From the NCBI GenBank assembly GCA_937900485.1, contig CALCEL010000062.1:9310-73309 (forward strand): 64,000 nucleotides of DNA. Reading direction: 5' to 3'. Shown in pieces: positions 17,702 through 27,084 of this stretch. How positions within the stretch are numbered: the first letter of the stretch is position 1; every line of letters begins with the position of its first letter. Under the pieces are notes generated by a model that was given only the letters and a program-made list of their open reading frames with translations, made no database searches and was not told the origin of the DNA. Source of the stretch: an uncultured Prevotellaceae bacterium. GTDB lineage: Bacteria; Bacteroidota; Bacteroidia; Bacteroidales; Bacteroidaceae. A program made the position numbers and the translations under genes.

Positions 17702-19207
17702 ATGAGTGGACACAGACTCTTATCCATGATGATATGTGCGTATCTCGCGGTACAACCAGCATGTGCGAGTACTGGAAAATCATGCGACATATCGTCAGCG
17801 GACAAGCAGACATGCGAGACAGCGAGAAACAATGACGAGATAAATTTTGACGAGTTTTTCACTGACAAGACACTTCGTCTCGACTACGTGTTCGCCGGCA
17901 ACGCCAAAGAACAGCACATTTACCTCGACGAGCTAATGCAGCAGGACAGGTGGGCAGGAAGGAAGAGACGACTTGACGAGAAGTTTCTGAACGGAAATGG
18001 TCAACTGACGATAAGGGACCACAAGACAAACAAAGTCATCTACGTATGGACATTCTCAACACTATTTCAGGAATGGCTGCTCGAGAATGAGGCCAAGATT
18101 GTAAGCAAGTCCTTCGAGGCTTCCTACAATGTACCATTTCCCAAGATGCCTGTCGACGTGACAATCACATTGACAGACAATCATCAGAATGTCATAACAG
18201 AGATGACACACACGGTGGACCCTAACGATATTCTGATAAGGAAGATAGGAGACAACGGCATACCTTTCCACTACATCTGGAAAGGAAAAACGGCAGCCAG
18301 CCAGACACAGGCAGAGAAAAGGCAAGACACGAGAAGCCGTGACTACACATACATCGAATACGACCCGATGAGTGACGTTAACGTGACGGACTGTATTGAC
18401 TTGGCAATACTGGCAGACGGATACACGGAGAGTCAGATCGGGAAATTCTATGATGACTGCCAGCGAGCTGTTGACGCCCTCTTTGAACGAGAGCCGTTCA
18501 AGAGCATGAAAAACAGATTTAACGTCGTGGCAGTAGCAGCACCTTCAAAGGACAGCGGTCCGTCAGTGCCACATGACGGCATTTGGAAACGTGGAACAAG
18601 CGGAGCGCATTATGACACGTTCTACAGCGACCGTTACCTTATGTCAAAGGACATGCACAAGATATACGACCTGCTGTCTGGAGTTCCATTTGAACACATC
18701 ATGGTGCTGATTAACTCGAACACTTACGGCGGAGGAGGCATATACAACCAAGTGACATTCTCCACCAGTGACAATCCCACATTCAAGCAAGTGTTCGTAC
18801 ATGAGTTCGGCCACAGCTACGGAGGACTTGCTGACGAATATGCGTACGACGACCAGGACAACGAATGGTATCCGTCAGACACAGAGCCGTGGGAGCCAAA
18901 CATCACCACACTCAAGGACTTTAAGAGCAAATGGAAAGACCTGTTGCCTAAAGGACAGAAAATACCAACCCCACTGGACAAGACTGTTCCAGATTTCAAG
19001 AAAATCAACAAACAGGACAGTCTGATGATGAAGAAACTGAACGACTGCACACAAGTAGTCGGAGTGTTCGAGGGAGCAGGCTACCAAAGCAAGGGATGTT
19101 ACAGACCTGCACAGGAATGCAGGATGAAGATCAATGAGGTGCAGGACTTCTGCCCAGTGTGCGACAGAGCCATCCGAAGGATAACTGACTTCTACACATC
19201 AAAATAA
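17702..19207 (+). CDS. Secreted M64 (IgA peptidase-type) metalloprotease
   Basis: A 501-residue protein with an N-terminal signal peptide (about residues 1-24). An M64-type N-terminal domain (about 45-190) precedes the catalytic domain. The zinc motif is HEFGH at 367-371, followed by GGLADEY, characteristic of family M64, which contains the Clostridium ramosum IgA peptidase. Several Cys near the C-terminus (CYRPAQECRMK, then FCPVC) are also typical. The start at 17702 is chosen because it gives the signal peptide and lies below the promoter; the frame is open from 17597. The natural substrate is unknown; most Bacteroidales carry M64 proteins without evidence for IgA cleavage. The next gene follows after 42 bp. 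Confidence 0.87.
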   Translation: MSGHRLLSMMICAYLAVQPACASTGKSCDISSADKQTCETARNNDEINFDEFFTDKTLRLDYVFAGNAKEQHIYLDELMQQDRWAGRKRRLDEKFLNGNGQLTIRDHKTNKVIYVWTFSTLFQEWLLENEAKIVSKSFEASYNVPFPKMPVDVTITLTDNHQNVITEMTHTVDPNDILIRKIGDNGIPFHYIWKGKTAASQTQAEKRQDTRSRDYTYIEYDPMSDVNVTDCIDLAILADGYTESQIGKFYDDCQRAVDALFEREPFKSMKNRFNVVAVAAPSKDSGPSVPHDGIWKRGTSGAHYDTFYSDRYLMSKDMHKIYDLLSGVPFEHIMVLINSNTYGGGGIYNQVTFSTSDNPTFKQVFVHEFGHSYGGLADEYAYDDQDNEWYPSDTEPWEPNITTLKDFKSKWKDLLPKGQKIPTPLDKTVPDFKKINKQDSLMMKKLNDCTQVVGVFEGAGYQSKGCYRPAQECRMKINEVQDFCPVCDRAIRRITDFYTSK

Positions 19208-19249
19208 GATTGAGAAATTATTCATGAACAAAACTAAAATGACAAGAAT

Positions 19250-22060
19250 ATGACTATCAAGAAACTTACTTTAGCCGTTCTGTTGGCGACGACAATGGCA
19301 GCCAACGCGGCAAACACGACCACTACAGTGAATCAGGTCACCAATTCCGTGACGTTAACTGACGACGTGGATTACGTGATTAGCGGAACAACACCTTTCT
19401 CGACGTCAGGAAGTGTGAACATCGCAAACACTGACCATGCCGTGGTGATAATATCCAACATCAAGCCAAGCAAGGTGATCAGCAACTGGCTTTCTTTCAT
19501 CTACATCAACGGTGAGAAGGCTGTGAGCGACGTCAACTGCCAGGTGAAGATGTATAACAAGGGAGCTATAATCTTCCCCTACTCAAGCGATATCAAGCCT
19601 TTGACATGTTACACAGAGAGCGATTTTGCCGGCGAGTCTTGCGACGACTATTCTGAAGGTCATTCGGGTGGTTTCATGAAGACGCTCACAAGCTCAACTC
19701 TGAACAACAACTTCAAGAGTTTCAAGCTCAAGCGCGGATACATGGTCACCTTTGCCCTTGGAACGTCAGGTTGGGGTTACAGCAGATGTTTCATCGCAGA
19801 CCACGAAGACCTGGAGATGAACCTGCCTGCTAACATGTTAGGACGTGTGTCTTCATACAGACTGTTCAAGTGGCAGAACGCCAAGAAAGCCGGACTGGCC
19901 AGCGACACGGGTTTCTCCTCCACACAAGCCACCAACGCCTCATGGTGCTACTCTTGGGGTAATGGTGAGAACAGATATCCAGACACAGAGTGTGTGCCTA
20001 ACCACATCTACGAGGACTGGCCATCAGCATCATCATGCGGAAGCGTGACTTACTCTTGTCACATGAAGACAAACAACGAGCCGGGAAACTCGTCCGACGA
20101 CCACCCGCAGGATGTGTCAACGGTTCTCGCCAACTGGCAGAACCTCATGCGTACAGGTATGAGACTGTGCTCAGAGTCATCACACGACGGCTCTATGAGT
20201 CACCTAAAAGCATTCATCGACTCAATCGACGCATACGGATGGAGATGTGACCTCCTCGACCTGCACTGCTACTGGCCGTCAGGCAGCTTCAACAACCTCG
20301 CATGGTACAGCAGCTACTATGGAAACGGCAGACCTATTTGGATATCCGAATGGGTATGGGGAGCCTCATGGAATAATAATGGTATCTTCGGTTCTGTCAG
20401 CAACACCGGCGACTACTCAACGGCGAATCAGCAGACGTGCTACAACGGCACAAAGCCAATACTCGACGTACTTAACTCAACTGACATCGTGGAGCGCTAC
20501 GCATACTGGAACAGCGAGGCAGCATGCTCAAAGATATACAAAGACGGCAGTCTGTCAATTCTCGGAGAGTACTATGCGAGTATGAACGACGGACTAGGAT
20601 ACAAGGCGTCAAACGAGTTCATACCTAAGGTAGTGTACAAGGCGGCTGAGAATCTCAAGGGAACATACACGAAGAAGACTAAGGCGTACGCCATGACGTG
20701 GACTGACGACAACGGCGACATGCTTGACTCCATCACCGTTGAGGTTAAGATGCCGGGCACTACAGTATGGAAAAGAGTGACAACCATAGAGCCGACAGAT
20801 AAGAAGTCTGCATCAGGCGCCACATACTCTTACACATACACTGTGACAGATGCGGGCGCATACTACTTCCGCATTGCTTCTTACCCTGTAGGAGGCTCTA
20901 ATCCGAAACGTTCAAGCGAGCTCTCACTCACTGTCAGTTCTTCAAACGGTACGGACAAATTCCAATACGGCAAACTCAACATCACAAACTTAGACAATGT
21001 CGTGACTGACTTCTCCGAGACATTCAGCACCTCACCTGCCACATTCATGGGTATCTGCACAAACAGAAACTCATCATTGTACCCTGGCAACCTCCTGACA
21101 TCAGTAAGCAAGACAAGCTTCACATACAAGATTTCTCCTTGGGTGAAGCAAAGTACCACGACAACCTCTCTCACAAACGCAGAGGAGATTCCGTTTATGG
21201 CCATCGAGGAGGGCAACTATCAGTTCGGAGGACTTGACGCAGAAGTTGGTATAGCAAAGACAAGCATGACCGACACAACTGAAGTGACCTTCGCAAAGGC
21301 ATTTCCTGAGGGCGTCACTCCTATCGTAATCACAGAGGTTAAGAACACTGTCTTAAAGACATACCCGCTCATCTCCCAAATCTGGGACGTGACCAACACA
21401 GGATTCAAGTGCATCTTAACGTACGAGGAGGGCTTAGGTAAGACCACGTCACTCAAACAAGACCTGGCTTACTTCGCCATAACTCCAGGATTCGGCACTA
21501 TCGACGAGGAGAACGGAATCATTGTGGCAGCCGGCACCGGAGCTAACAACATCTACGGCTCAATCGCCAAGTCATGCGTATATAAGAACGACAACGACAC
21601 GCTCTTCCTGTACTCACCACATGTGTTCGGAAAATGTCAGACTCGCAACTATCCTGCAGGCGCCGTACTCCGTAAGACGTCCGACATGATTGACAAGACC
21701 ATAGACCCTAACGGAACATACTATTACTATGGCAGCTATATCAAACGTCAGGTTGACGCCACATGCACAACAACCCTGAAGGATAACAGCAGCAACTCAG
21801 ACAAGCTCGGCTACATCATCATAGCAGAGGCCACCGACTACAGCTCCGTTCCGACATCAATAGAGAAGATAGAGAAGGACGGAGATGCTGACGGCACACT
21901 CACGCCTCGTATCGTGAACGGCGTAATTTATGTTGACGAGACTGATGACATCGAGATATACGATATCACGGGAAAGAAGATGAACGCCCGTCAGTCACAG
22001 AAACAAGGAACATACATAATCAAAGCTGGAGACAGAAGCATTAAGGTCTCTGTAAGGTAA
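19250..22060 (+). CDS. Large secreted GH128-like glycoside hydrolase (paralogue 1)
   Basis: A 936-residue protein with a signal peptide (residues 1-20). Residues 30-190 form a beta-rich N-terminal module. The putative catalytic TIM-barrel (about 205-450) resembles the Asl1-like/GH128 glycosyl hydrolase core; GH128 members cut beta-1,3-glucan. Predicted catalytic residues are E277 in NNEPG and E367 in WISEW. A fibronectin-like domain (about 465-565), a beta-rich domain (570-890) and a C-terminal sorting-like tail (YDITGKK to KVSVR) follow. The N-terminal module and core recur in the next gene. The substrate is inferred from family resemblance only. Confidence 0.72.
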   Translation: MTIKKLTLAVLLATTMAANAANTTTTVNQVTNSVTLTDDVDYVISGTTPFSTSGSVNIANTDHAVVIISNIKPSKVISNWLSFIYINGEKAVSDVNCQVKMYNKGAIIFPYSSDIKPLTCYTESDFAGESCDDYSEGHSGGFMKTLTSSTLNNNFKSFKLKRGYMVTFALGTSGWGYSRCFIADHEDLEMNLPANMLGRVSSYRLFKWQNAKKAGLASDTGFSSTQATNASWCYSWGNGENRYPDTECVPNHIYEDWPSASSCGSVTYSCHMKTNNEPGNSSDDHPQDVSTVLANWQNLMRTGMRLCSESSHDGSMSHLKAFIDSIDAYGWRCDLLDLHCYWPSGSFNNLAWYSSYYGNGRPIWISEWVWGASWNNNGIFGSVSNTGDYSTANQQTCYNGTKPILDVLNSTDIVERYAYWNSEAACSKIYKDGSLSILGEYYASMNDGLGYKASNEFIPKVVYKAAENLKGTYTKKTKAYAMTWTDDNGDMLDSITVEVKMPGTTVWKRVTTIEPTDKKSASGATYSYTYTVTDAGAYYFRIASYPVGGSNPKRSSELSLTVSSSNGTDKFQYGKLNITNLDNVVTDFSETFSTSPATFMGICTNRNSSLYPGNLLTSVSKTSFTYKISPWVKQSTTTTSLTNAEEIPFMAIEEGNYQFGGLDAEVGIAKTSMTDTTEVTFAKAFPEGVTPIVITEVKNTVLKTYPLISQIWDVTNTGFKCILTYEEGLGKTTSLKQDLAYFAITPGFGTIDEENGIIVAAGTGANNIYGSIAKSCVYKNDNDTLFLYSPHVFGKCQTRNYPAGAVLRKTSDMIDKTIDPNGTYYYYGSYIKRQVDATCTTTLKDNSSNSDKLGYIIIAEATDYSSVPTSIEKIEKDGDADGTLTPRIVNGVIYVDETDDIEIYDITGKKMNARQSQKQGTYIIKAGDRSIKVSVR

Positions 22061-22063
22061 CAC

Positions 22064-22112
22064 AAACAGCCCTCTCCCACTCTTACACAAACAGCAAGGA
22101 GAGGGCTGTTTC
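22064..22112 (+). terminator. Strong terminator between the GH128-like genes
   Basis: AAACAGCCCTCTCC (22064-22077) and GGAGAGGGCTGTTT (22098-22111) form a perfect 14-bp stem directly after the stop codon. It implies that the second GH128-like gene needs its own promoter, which I could not locate. Confidence 0.88.
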
Positions 22113-22184
22113 AACTTCTAAGACAGTCGTTACCGGCAAACTCATATAATAAAACACAATACACTCACTATTGTATCCCAAATT

Positions 22185-25100
22185 ATGAAAACACTTTTTT
22201 TGAGCATAATGGCTCTACTCACATTATGCTGTCACGCCCAAGATAACACCATTCGCAACGGAGGAGAATATTACCTCTACAACATGTACTACAAGAGGTG
22301 TCTCGGCGGCAACGCCGCAAATGACGGTCCTGCCCTATCCATCCCGCAAGGTGACGACATGAGCAACTACGTCTGGGTGGCGGAGTCCTCATCGCTGGAC
22401 GACGGATGGTATTGGCTGAGACACAAGGCAACGGGCAAATACCTGCAAGCAAGCAACGCCACAGGAAACACATGGAGCTGCTGGTTTGCCGGCAATCTCA
22501 ACAAATCATACAACTCATACGAGTGGTCGCTCGAGCCTGGTATCTCTGGATACATAAAGTCATATCGAGGAACCGTGGTCAACAGTTCCACGAAATGCTA
22601 TCTGGGCATCGACACGGGCAAGGAAAACAATGAATACATAAACATATACTATGACAAAACGCTGAACGACAACTCGGCATGGCAGATAGCTGACGCCTCA
22701 TACCCTATCGTCGTAAGCCGTCTGAAGCTGTACACTGACGCCCTTGGCGAAGCGATAAGCAGAGGAGAATCGGTATACGGCAACGACTTGTACGGCAAAC
22801 CCGACGAGCTGGCAGTAGCTCTATACAACGCACGCTCAGCACTAGAGACGGCATCGCTGGACGACACAGAGACTATGACGACATCACTCACGGCTCTGAA
22901 CGCGGCTATCAGCAACGCCCAGGAGGGCAAGTACAACATCTGGATTTCCGGAAGCTCATTCAATGCGAAAGACGCTTTCACCGTTGGACTGGAAAATGTC
23001 ACATTCTCAGACAACAGTTCAAACACGGAAATCGAGATGGTGCTGCGTAACTCAAACAAAACCGGTGCCATAGTCTATTTAGCCGCCGACCACATCAGAT
23101 GTGGTGAAATAGAAACTGCAGTCAACAAATCTTTGCCTCACGACTACATCTTCTCGTTCGACGGTAACGAAATGACACTGTATATCGACGGTGACCTTTA
23201 CGGAAAGACCAAGCAAGGCAGCATAGCCGCGGTAACATCCGTAGGAACATACGCAGAGTGGACGGTAATCGGAGAAGAGGCGATGAGCAGCTACACAGCC
23301 ACAATATACAGTCTGACCAACACTTATGGAGAGATGGAAGAGAATGAGCACGGAAAATTCGATTTCCACATCATCAAGATGGTCGGTGACTCAATGAGAA
23401 ATCTGTCTGAGAACGCAGACTATCATTTTCTCTCCACTAGCAACGTGCTGAAAGACTCCTACATCAACATCAAGAGCGACGATTCGTGGGTCATCTTTGA
23501 CAACGTCAGACCATCCGATGTCATTGGTAATTACCTACAGTATATCAAAATCAACGGTGAGAATGCGGTGAACGGCACCAACTGCCGCGTTGCCATCTAC
23601 CTGCAGGGTACTGTGGTTTATCCGTACTCTCCGTCAGACATCGCCATGTACGGCTACTCCGGGGAGATGTACTCAGGTGACGAGTACACCTTCAAGGCAG
23701 GAGCGAACAAAGACATGGGTGACGCCACGAATGAGCTCAACTCGTTTATACTTAAACGCGGATACATGGTGTGTCTGTCGACCAACAACGACGGCTCCGG
23801 CTACAGCAGAGTATATGTGGCAGACCATGAGGACAAGAAAATAGAGTCACTGCCAGACTTGCTCAGGAACCGCGTCTCCCGAGCATACATACGCAAATGG
23901 AACTGGGTAAGCAAGAAGGGATGGTGCTCCACTGAGTCTACCGGCAGCATCAACACAGAGGGCAAACTGCTCGGATGCACTTGGTTCTACACATGGGGAG
24001 CAGACAGGACAACACAAACCGACATGGAATACGTGCCTCACAAGAGCCATATGTACTGGCCATCATGGTCAGCATGTAACCAGGAGAACAGCACTGCGGT
24101 GTTAGGCTATAACGAGCCAGAACATTCAGAGCAACACTCTGACGACTGCGGAACGACGATCGGCGAGTGGACGGCTTGCACACACCAGCCGGAGTTTCTG
24201 GAAAGCGGACTGCGCATAGGATCACCATCGCCTACCGACGCTTCATGGCTCACTAACTTCGTCAAGTACTGCGACAATATGGCCTACAGATGTGACTTCG
24301 TCTCATTCCACGCCTATTGGGGCACAAACGAGGCAGCGAACTCCGACAGTTGGTGGTCACAACTGAACTCCATCTACAAAAACACAGGCCGACCGATATG
24401 GCTCACAGAGTGGAACAACGGAGCGTCATGGACCACGGAGTCATGGCCGTCAAGCTATTCCGACAAACTGGCACAACAGAAAAACGCCATCAAGTACATC
24501 CTGTCCGTCCTTGACAACGCCAACTTCATTGAACGCTACGCTTTGTACAACTGGGACAGCTATTACAGAGCGGCGATATCATGGGACAGCGACAAAAACT
24601 CATGGTGGGTAACACCATGCGGTGAGGTATATCGTGACACCCATCCTTCACACGCCTATCAAGAGAGCATGCAGAAAATCCCCGTGGGATGGTTCCCAAG
24701 CACAAAAACAGACAATAAGTTCTCGTTCAGCATAAAAGGAGCGTCACTATCATTCCTCCCGACGATAAAGAACAACAACGGCGACTACACTCTCACAGAA
24801 GAGATTGAGTACCTCGACAAAGAGGATAACACATGGAAACTGTTTTACGACAACTCAAAAGGAAGATCCAAGTTTGACGACACCAGTGAGAGGACTACGA
24901 CCATCAAACTGGACGAATGCGCCATCGTCCCTCTCACGGCTGACACGCTAACACTGCGTATGCACATCAAGACACTGGGCGGAGGCGACACGACAACGGA
25001 ACAAGTGTCAGTAAAGATTCCGACAATTGTCAAGATGACATTCTCTAACGCTTTAGGACTGTCTGACATACTCAGCGGCTGCGGAGAAGACAAGAAGATG

Positions 25101-25217
25101 ACCGTCTTCGACACGTACGGTGTTAAAGTGTACGAAGGTAAAACCTCAGACTTCAGAGAGCTTGACTTGAAGAAAGGTGTCTACATAGTAAACGGAGTAA
25201 AGGTAAGCGTGAAATAG
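22185..25217 (+). CDS. Large secreted GH128-like glycoside hydrolase (paralogue 2) with extra binding modules
   Basis: A 1010-residue protein with a signal peptide (1-18). Residues 20-165 resemble a ricin-type beta-trefoil or related module (GGEYYLYNMYYKRCLGG; repeated W/Y-K-x-L patterns). A helical linker (175-245) and a LamG-like beta-sandwich (about 250-385) follow. From about 400 it parallels paralogue 1: a beta-rich module, then a GH128-like barrel with E644 in NEPE and E742 in WLTEW as likely acid/base and nucleophile. The C-terminus ends in a sorting-like segment (KKGVYIVNGVKVSVK). The extra N-terminal modules suggest binding to a larger or insoluble glucan, which is inference. Confidence 0.7.
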   Translation: MKTLFLSIMALLTLCCHAQDNTIRNGGEYYLYNMYYKRCLGGNAANDGPALSIPQGDDMSNYVWVAESSSLDDGWYWLRHKATGKYLQASNATGNTWSCWFAGNLNKSYNSYEWSLEPGISGYIKSYRGTVVNSSTKCYLGIDTGKENNEYINIYYDKTLNDNSAWQIADASYPIVVSRLKLYTDALGEAISRGESVYGNDLYGKPDELAVALYNARSALETASLDDTETMTTSLTALNAAISNAQEGKYNIWISGSSFNAKDAFTVGLENVTFSDNSSNTEIEMVLRNSNKTGAIVYLAADHIRCGEIETAVNKSLPHDYIFSFDGNEMTLYIDGDLYGKTKQGSIAAVTSVGTYAEWTVIGEEAMSSYTATIYSLTNTYGEMEENEHGKFDFHIIKMVGDSMRNLSENADYHFLSTSNVLKDSYINIKSDDSWVIFDNVRPSDVIGNYLQYIKINGENAVNGTNCRVAIYLQGTVVYPYSPSDIAMYGYSGEMYSGDEYTFKAGANKDMGDATNELNSFILKRGYMVCLSTNNDGSGYSRVYVADHEDKKIESLPDLLRNRVSRAYIRKWNWVSKKGWCSTESTGSINTEGKLLGCTWFYTWGADRTTQTDMEYVPHKSHMYWPSWSACNQENSTAVLGYNEPEHSEQHSDDCGTTIGEWTACTHQPEFLESGLRIGSPSPTDASWLTNFVKYCDNMAYRCDFVSFHAYWGTNEAANSDSWWSQLNSIYKNTGRPIWLTEWNNGASWTTESWPSSYSDKLAQQKNAIKYILSVLDNANFIERYALYNWDSYYRAAISWDSDKNSWWVTPCGEVYRDTHPSHAYQESMQKIPVGWFPSTKTDNKFSFSIKGASLSFLPTIKNNNGDYTLTEEIEYLDKEDNTWKLFYDNSKGRSKFDDTSERTTTIKLDECAIVPLTADTLTLRMHIKTLGGGDTTTEQVSVKIPTIVKMTFSNALGLSDILSGCGEDKKMTVFDTYGVKVYEGKTSDFRELDLKKGVYIVNGVKVSVK

Positions 25218-25242
25218 ACAACGCAAGACATATATACGGCGA

Positions 25243-25271
25243 CCCCCGAGAGTAACAATACTTTCGGGGTT
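25243..25271 (+). terminator. Hairpin after the second GH128-like gene
   Basis: CCCCGAGAGT (25244-25253) pairs with ACTTTCGGGG (25260-25269) with one mismatch and a 6-nt loop, 26 bp after the stop. Confidence 0.75.
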
Positions 25272-25798
25272 CACAGTATCTTGACACAACAATGATAAAT
25301 GAGGTTACGACAGTAACGAGTCATAACACTTTTGAGAGTCACCGCACGCCGTCAAATTCCTTCTTCCATTTCGCACTTTTTTCGTTGTCCGATATTCCTC
25401 TTTTTCCGTTGACATGCGGTAACAAAAAAATGACTTCTGAAATTTTCCCGTGTCTTATTCGGCGTCTGAAAATCTCAGGTTAGGACATTTAAAAGTTCAG
25501 GTTAGGATTTTGGAAACTGCAGACCTGCGTATAGACTACAACCTAACCTAAGAATTTCAAAAAAGAGACTTAAGATTTTCAAATGCTTTGTTTTAAGATT
25601 ATCAGCAAGTTAACCTATTTTTAGTCAAAAACAGGCATAAGAAAAAACGTCAACCCACGAGTTGTCCATTATTCTACATCTTTCACATGCCGAGACGAAG
25701 CCACAAGGATAGTCACAATCACATCTTATCACTTTGTTTATCAGACAAAAGTAATCAACAGTCCCCAAACATAAGTGCCATACGTCTACTACGGGATG
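25272..25798. other. Intergenic region with dispersed repeat copy C
   Basis: About 525 bp between convergent genes, mostly occupied by repeat copy C (25350-25673). A 63-codon ATG frame at 25292-25483 is the reading-through of this repeat and is not called. Positions 25674-25798 show nothing I can identify. Confidence 0.55.
25350..25673 (-). repeat. Dispersed intergenic repeat, copy C (inverted)
   Basis: Same family as the copies at 5137 and 49837 but on the opposite strand. AGGTTAGG occurs at 25477-25484 and 25499-25506 (22 bp apart) and CCTAACCTAAG at 25542-25552. The distal end, after the TCGGACA-like block, diverges from the other two copies, so its exact boundary is uncertain. Confidence 0.8.
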
Positions 25799-26191
25799 TC
25801 ACTTGTCAGACGGCAACAAAGACTCCAGCAGCTCACATGCGTCAGCCACACAGCCGGGACACTCGCGCAACACCACGCCCGTAGTGACTCCCTTTAGTTG
25901 TTTACACTGAGTGGCACCATTTCGTTTTTGGAACTCATTCATGATATATTTCATGCCTCGCATCGACGCCGCCCTATCCTTCGTACTTAACCCGAGTACC
26001 ATGCCAGCACCGACGACAGCTCCACACGTACCTTCCATGTTAGCCATGCCTGCGGCGTACGGATAAGTAAGATTAGCTGCGACAGCCTCATCCAGACCTG
26101 TAAAGTCAGAATACGTGCTCAGAACAGCCATGGCGCAATTACATCTGCCACTGGCCTTCTTCTCAGCGGCGATATTTTTTCTTGTCTCCAT
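25799..26191 (-). CDS. C_GCAxxG_C_C family protein
   Basis: A 130-residue soluble protein of the C_GCAxxG_C_C family, small proteins proposed to be redox-active or metal-binding; no reaction is established. Conserved cysteines are C17 and C19 (GRCNCAM), C56 (GTCGAVVGAG), C96 (TQCKQL) and C111, C114 and C119 (RECPGCVADAC). It is the last gene of a four-gene minus-strand operon, starting 5 bp after the membrane Cys protein. The neighbours (ferredoxin and Cys-containing membrane protein) suggest that it donates or accepts electrons through them. Confidence 0.85.
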   Translation of the reverse strand: METRKNIAAEKKASGRCNCAMAVLSTYSDFTGLDEAVAANLTYPYAAGMANMEGTCGAVVGAGMVLGLSTKDRAASMRGMKYIMNEFQKRNGATQCKQLKGVTTGVVLRECPGCVADACELLESLLPSDK

Positions 26192-26196
26192 ATCAT

Positions 26197-26769
26197 TCAG
26201 TTATTTTTTAATTTGCAAATCATCTGAGTCATATTACCCATAGGGCAAAACACACACCAGGTTCTTGGACGGTATACAATGGTTAAGACCACACCAACAA
26301 TCAGCGATGTAAGCATAATGCCGTATAAGCCGAAAGCGAACTGAGCCACCCAAGGCACAACATGCATAGGATATGCCCATCCCCACGGCACATTAAAGGT
26401 CCACAACAGATGAATCGTCTCCGACAAGCTCTCAGCACCTCGCGCCACATTCACCGTGAGAACAATCATCTGCACGAAGAAGAAAAGGAAAAAGACCAGA
26501 AAGCCGTTTCTGAACCACTTAGACGACAACCACCTCGGGGCTACCTTACCATGCGACAGACCTAACGAGTTGCCAATCTGCAGAAACAGTTGACCACGTC
26601 CGCAGTACGAGTTACAATACCCCTTGGTACCTCCAATGATAGCCATCAACAAAGGAATCATAAAACATATGATGCCGAGCCACGCGAAAACAATATTAAA
26701 AAATCCCATTGTGAAATACGCAGAGGACACCAACCACATATAATCATTCCATTTTCTCTTCTTTTTCAT
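26197..26769 (-). CDS. Membrane protein with paired Cys motifs (Fer4_5/NapH-like)
   Basis: A 190-residue protein with about four hydrophobic segments (roughly 13-46, 88-108, 122-145 and 147-167). Two cysteine pairs sit next to membrane segments: C52 and C56 (GYCNSYCGRG), and C172 and C175 (WCVFCPMGNM). They resemble the Cys pairs of NapH/YccM-type membrane electron carriers, but the soluble 4Fe-4S domain of those proteins is missing. That domain may be supplied by the separate ferredoxin just upstream, whose stop overlaps this start by 4 bp (ATGA). A role in passing electrons to or from the membrane is inferred. Confidence 0.75.
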   Translation of the reverse strand: MKKKRKWNDYMWLVSSAYFTMGFFNIVFAWLGIICFMIPLLMAIIGGTKGYCNSYCGRGQLFLQIGNSLGLSHGKVAPRWLSSKWFRNGFLVFFLFFFVQMIVLTVNVARGAESLSETIHLLWTFNVPWGWAYPMHVVPWVAQFAFGLYGIMLTSLIVGVVLTIVYRPRTWCVFCPMGNMTQMICKLKNN

Positions 26770-26990
26770 ATACGTTCCACTTTATGCATTACACCTGCGG
26801 GACAAGACTTCTCGCAGAGACCACAACCGACACATTTACTCTCGTCAACCACGGCGTAACAACCATGACTGATACTGATGGCGTCACGAGGACACACATT
26901 CATACAAACACCACACGCGACACAACGGTCACGCTCGTTAGACGCAATGAAGCGCCTTCTCGCTTTCTTATTCACTTCAGACATAACCAT
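26766..26990 (-). CDS. Two-cluster 4Fe-4S ferredoxin
   Basis: A 74-residue ferredoxin with two classic motifs, CVACGVCMNVCP and CVGCGLCEKSCP, each expected to hold a 4Fe-4S cluster. The frame is open to 27056, but the upstream extension has no homology pattern, so an ATG at 26990 or 26984 (MSEVNKK) is more likely. It overlaps the following membrane protein by 4 bp, implying tight translational coupling. It lies 94 bp after the ArsR-type regulator gene. Confidence 0.86.
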   Translation of the reverse strand: MVMSEVNKKARRRFIASNERDRCVACGVCMNVCPRDAISISHGCYAVVDESKCVGCGLCEKSCPAGVMHKVERI

Positions 26991-27084
26991 ATAAAACTTT
27001 AAATCGCAATTCGCAAAACAGCGAACACAGTAGCTGAAACAAAAGCGATTATACAATCGCTCAAGAGAGAATTTCTACCAAAAA

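Noticed and set aside
19224..19253. Nine-codon frame just before the first GH128-like gene, overlapping its ATG
   Set aside because: Possible leader peptide, but too short and without supporting features.
19845..20585. Chain of plus-strand out-of-frame ORFs inside the first GH128-like gene
   Set aside because: Shadow frames of a clearly coding sequence; compositions are Thr/His/Arg-rich artefacts.
25292..25483. 63-codon frame ending in RRLKISG
   Set aside because: It is part of the repeat; comparison with the other copies shows no codon-position bias.
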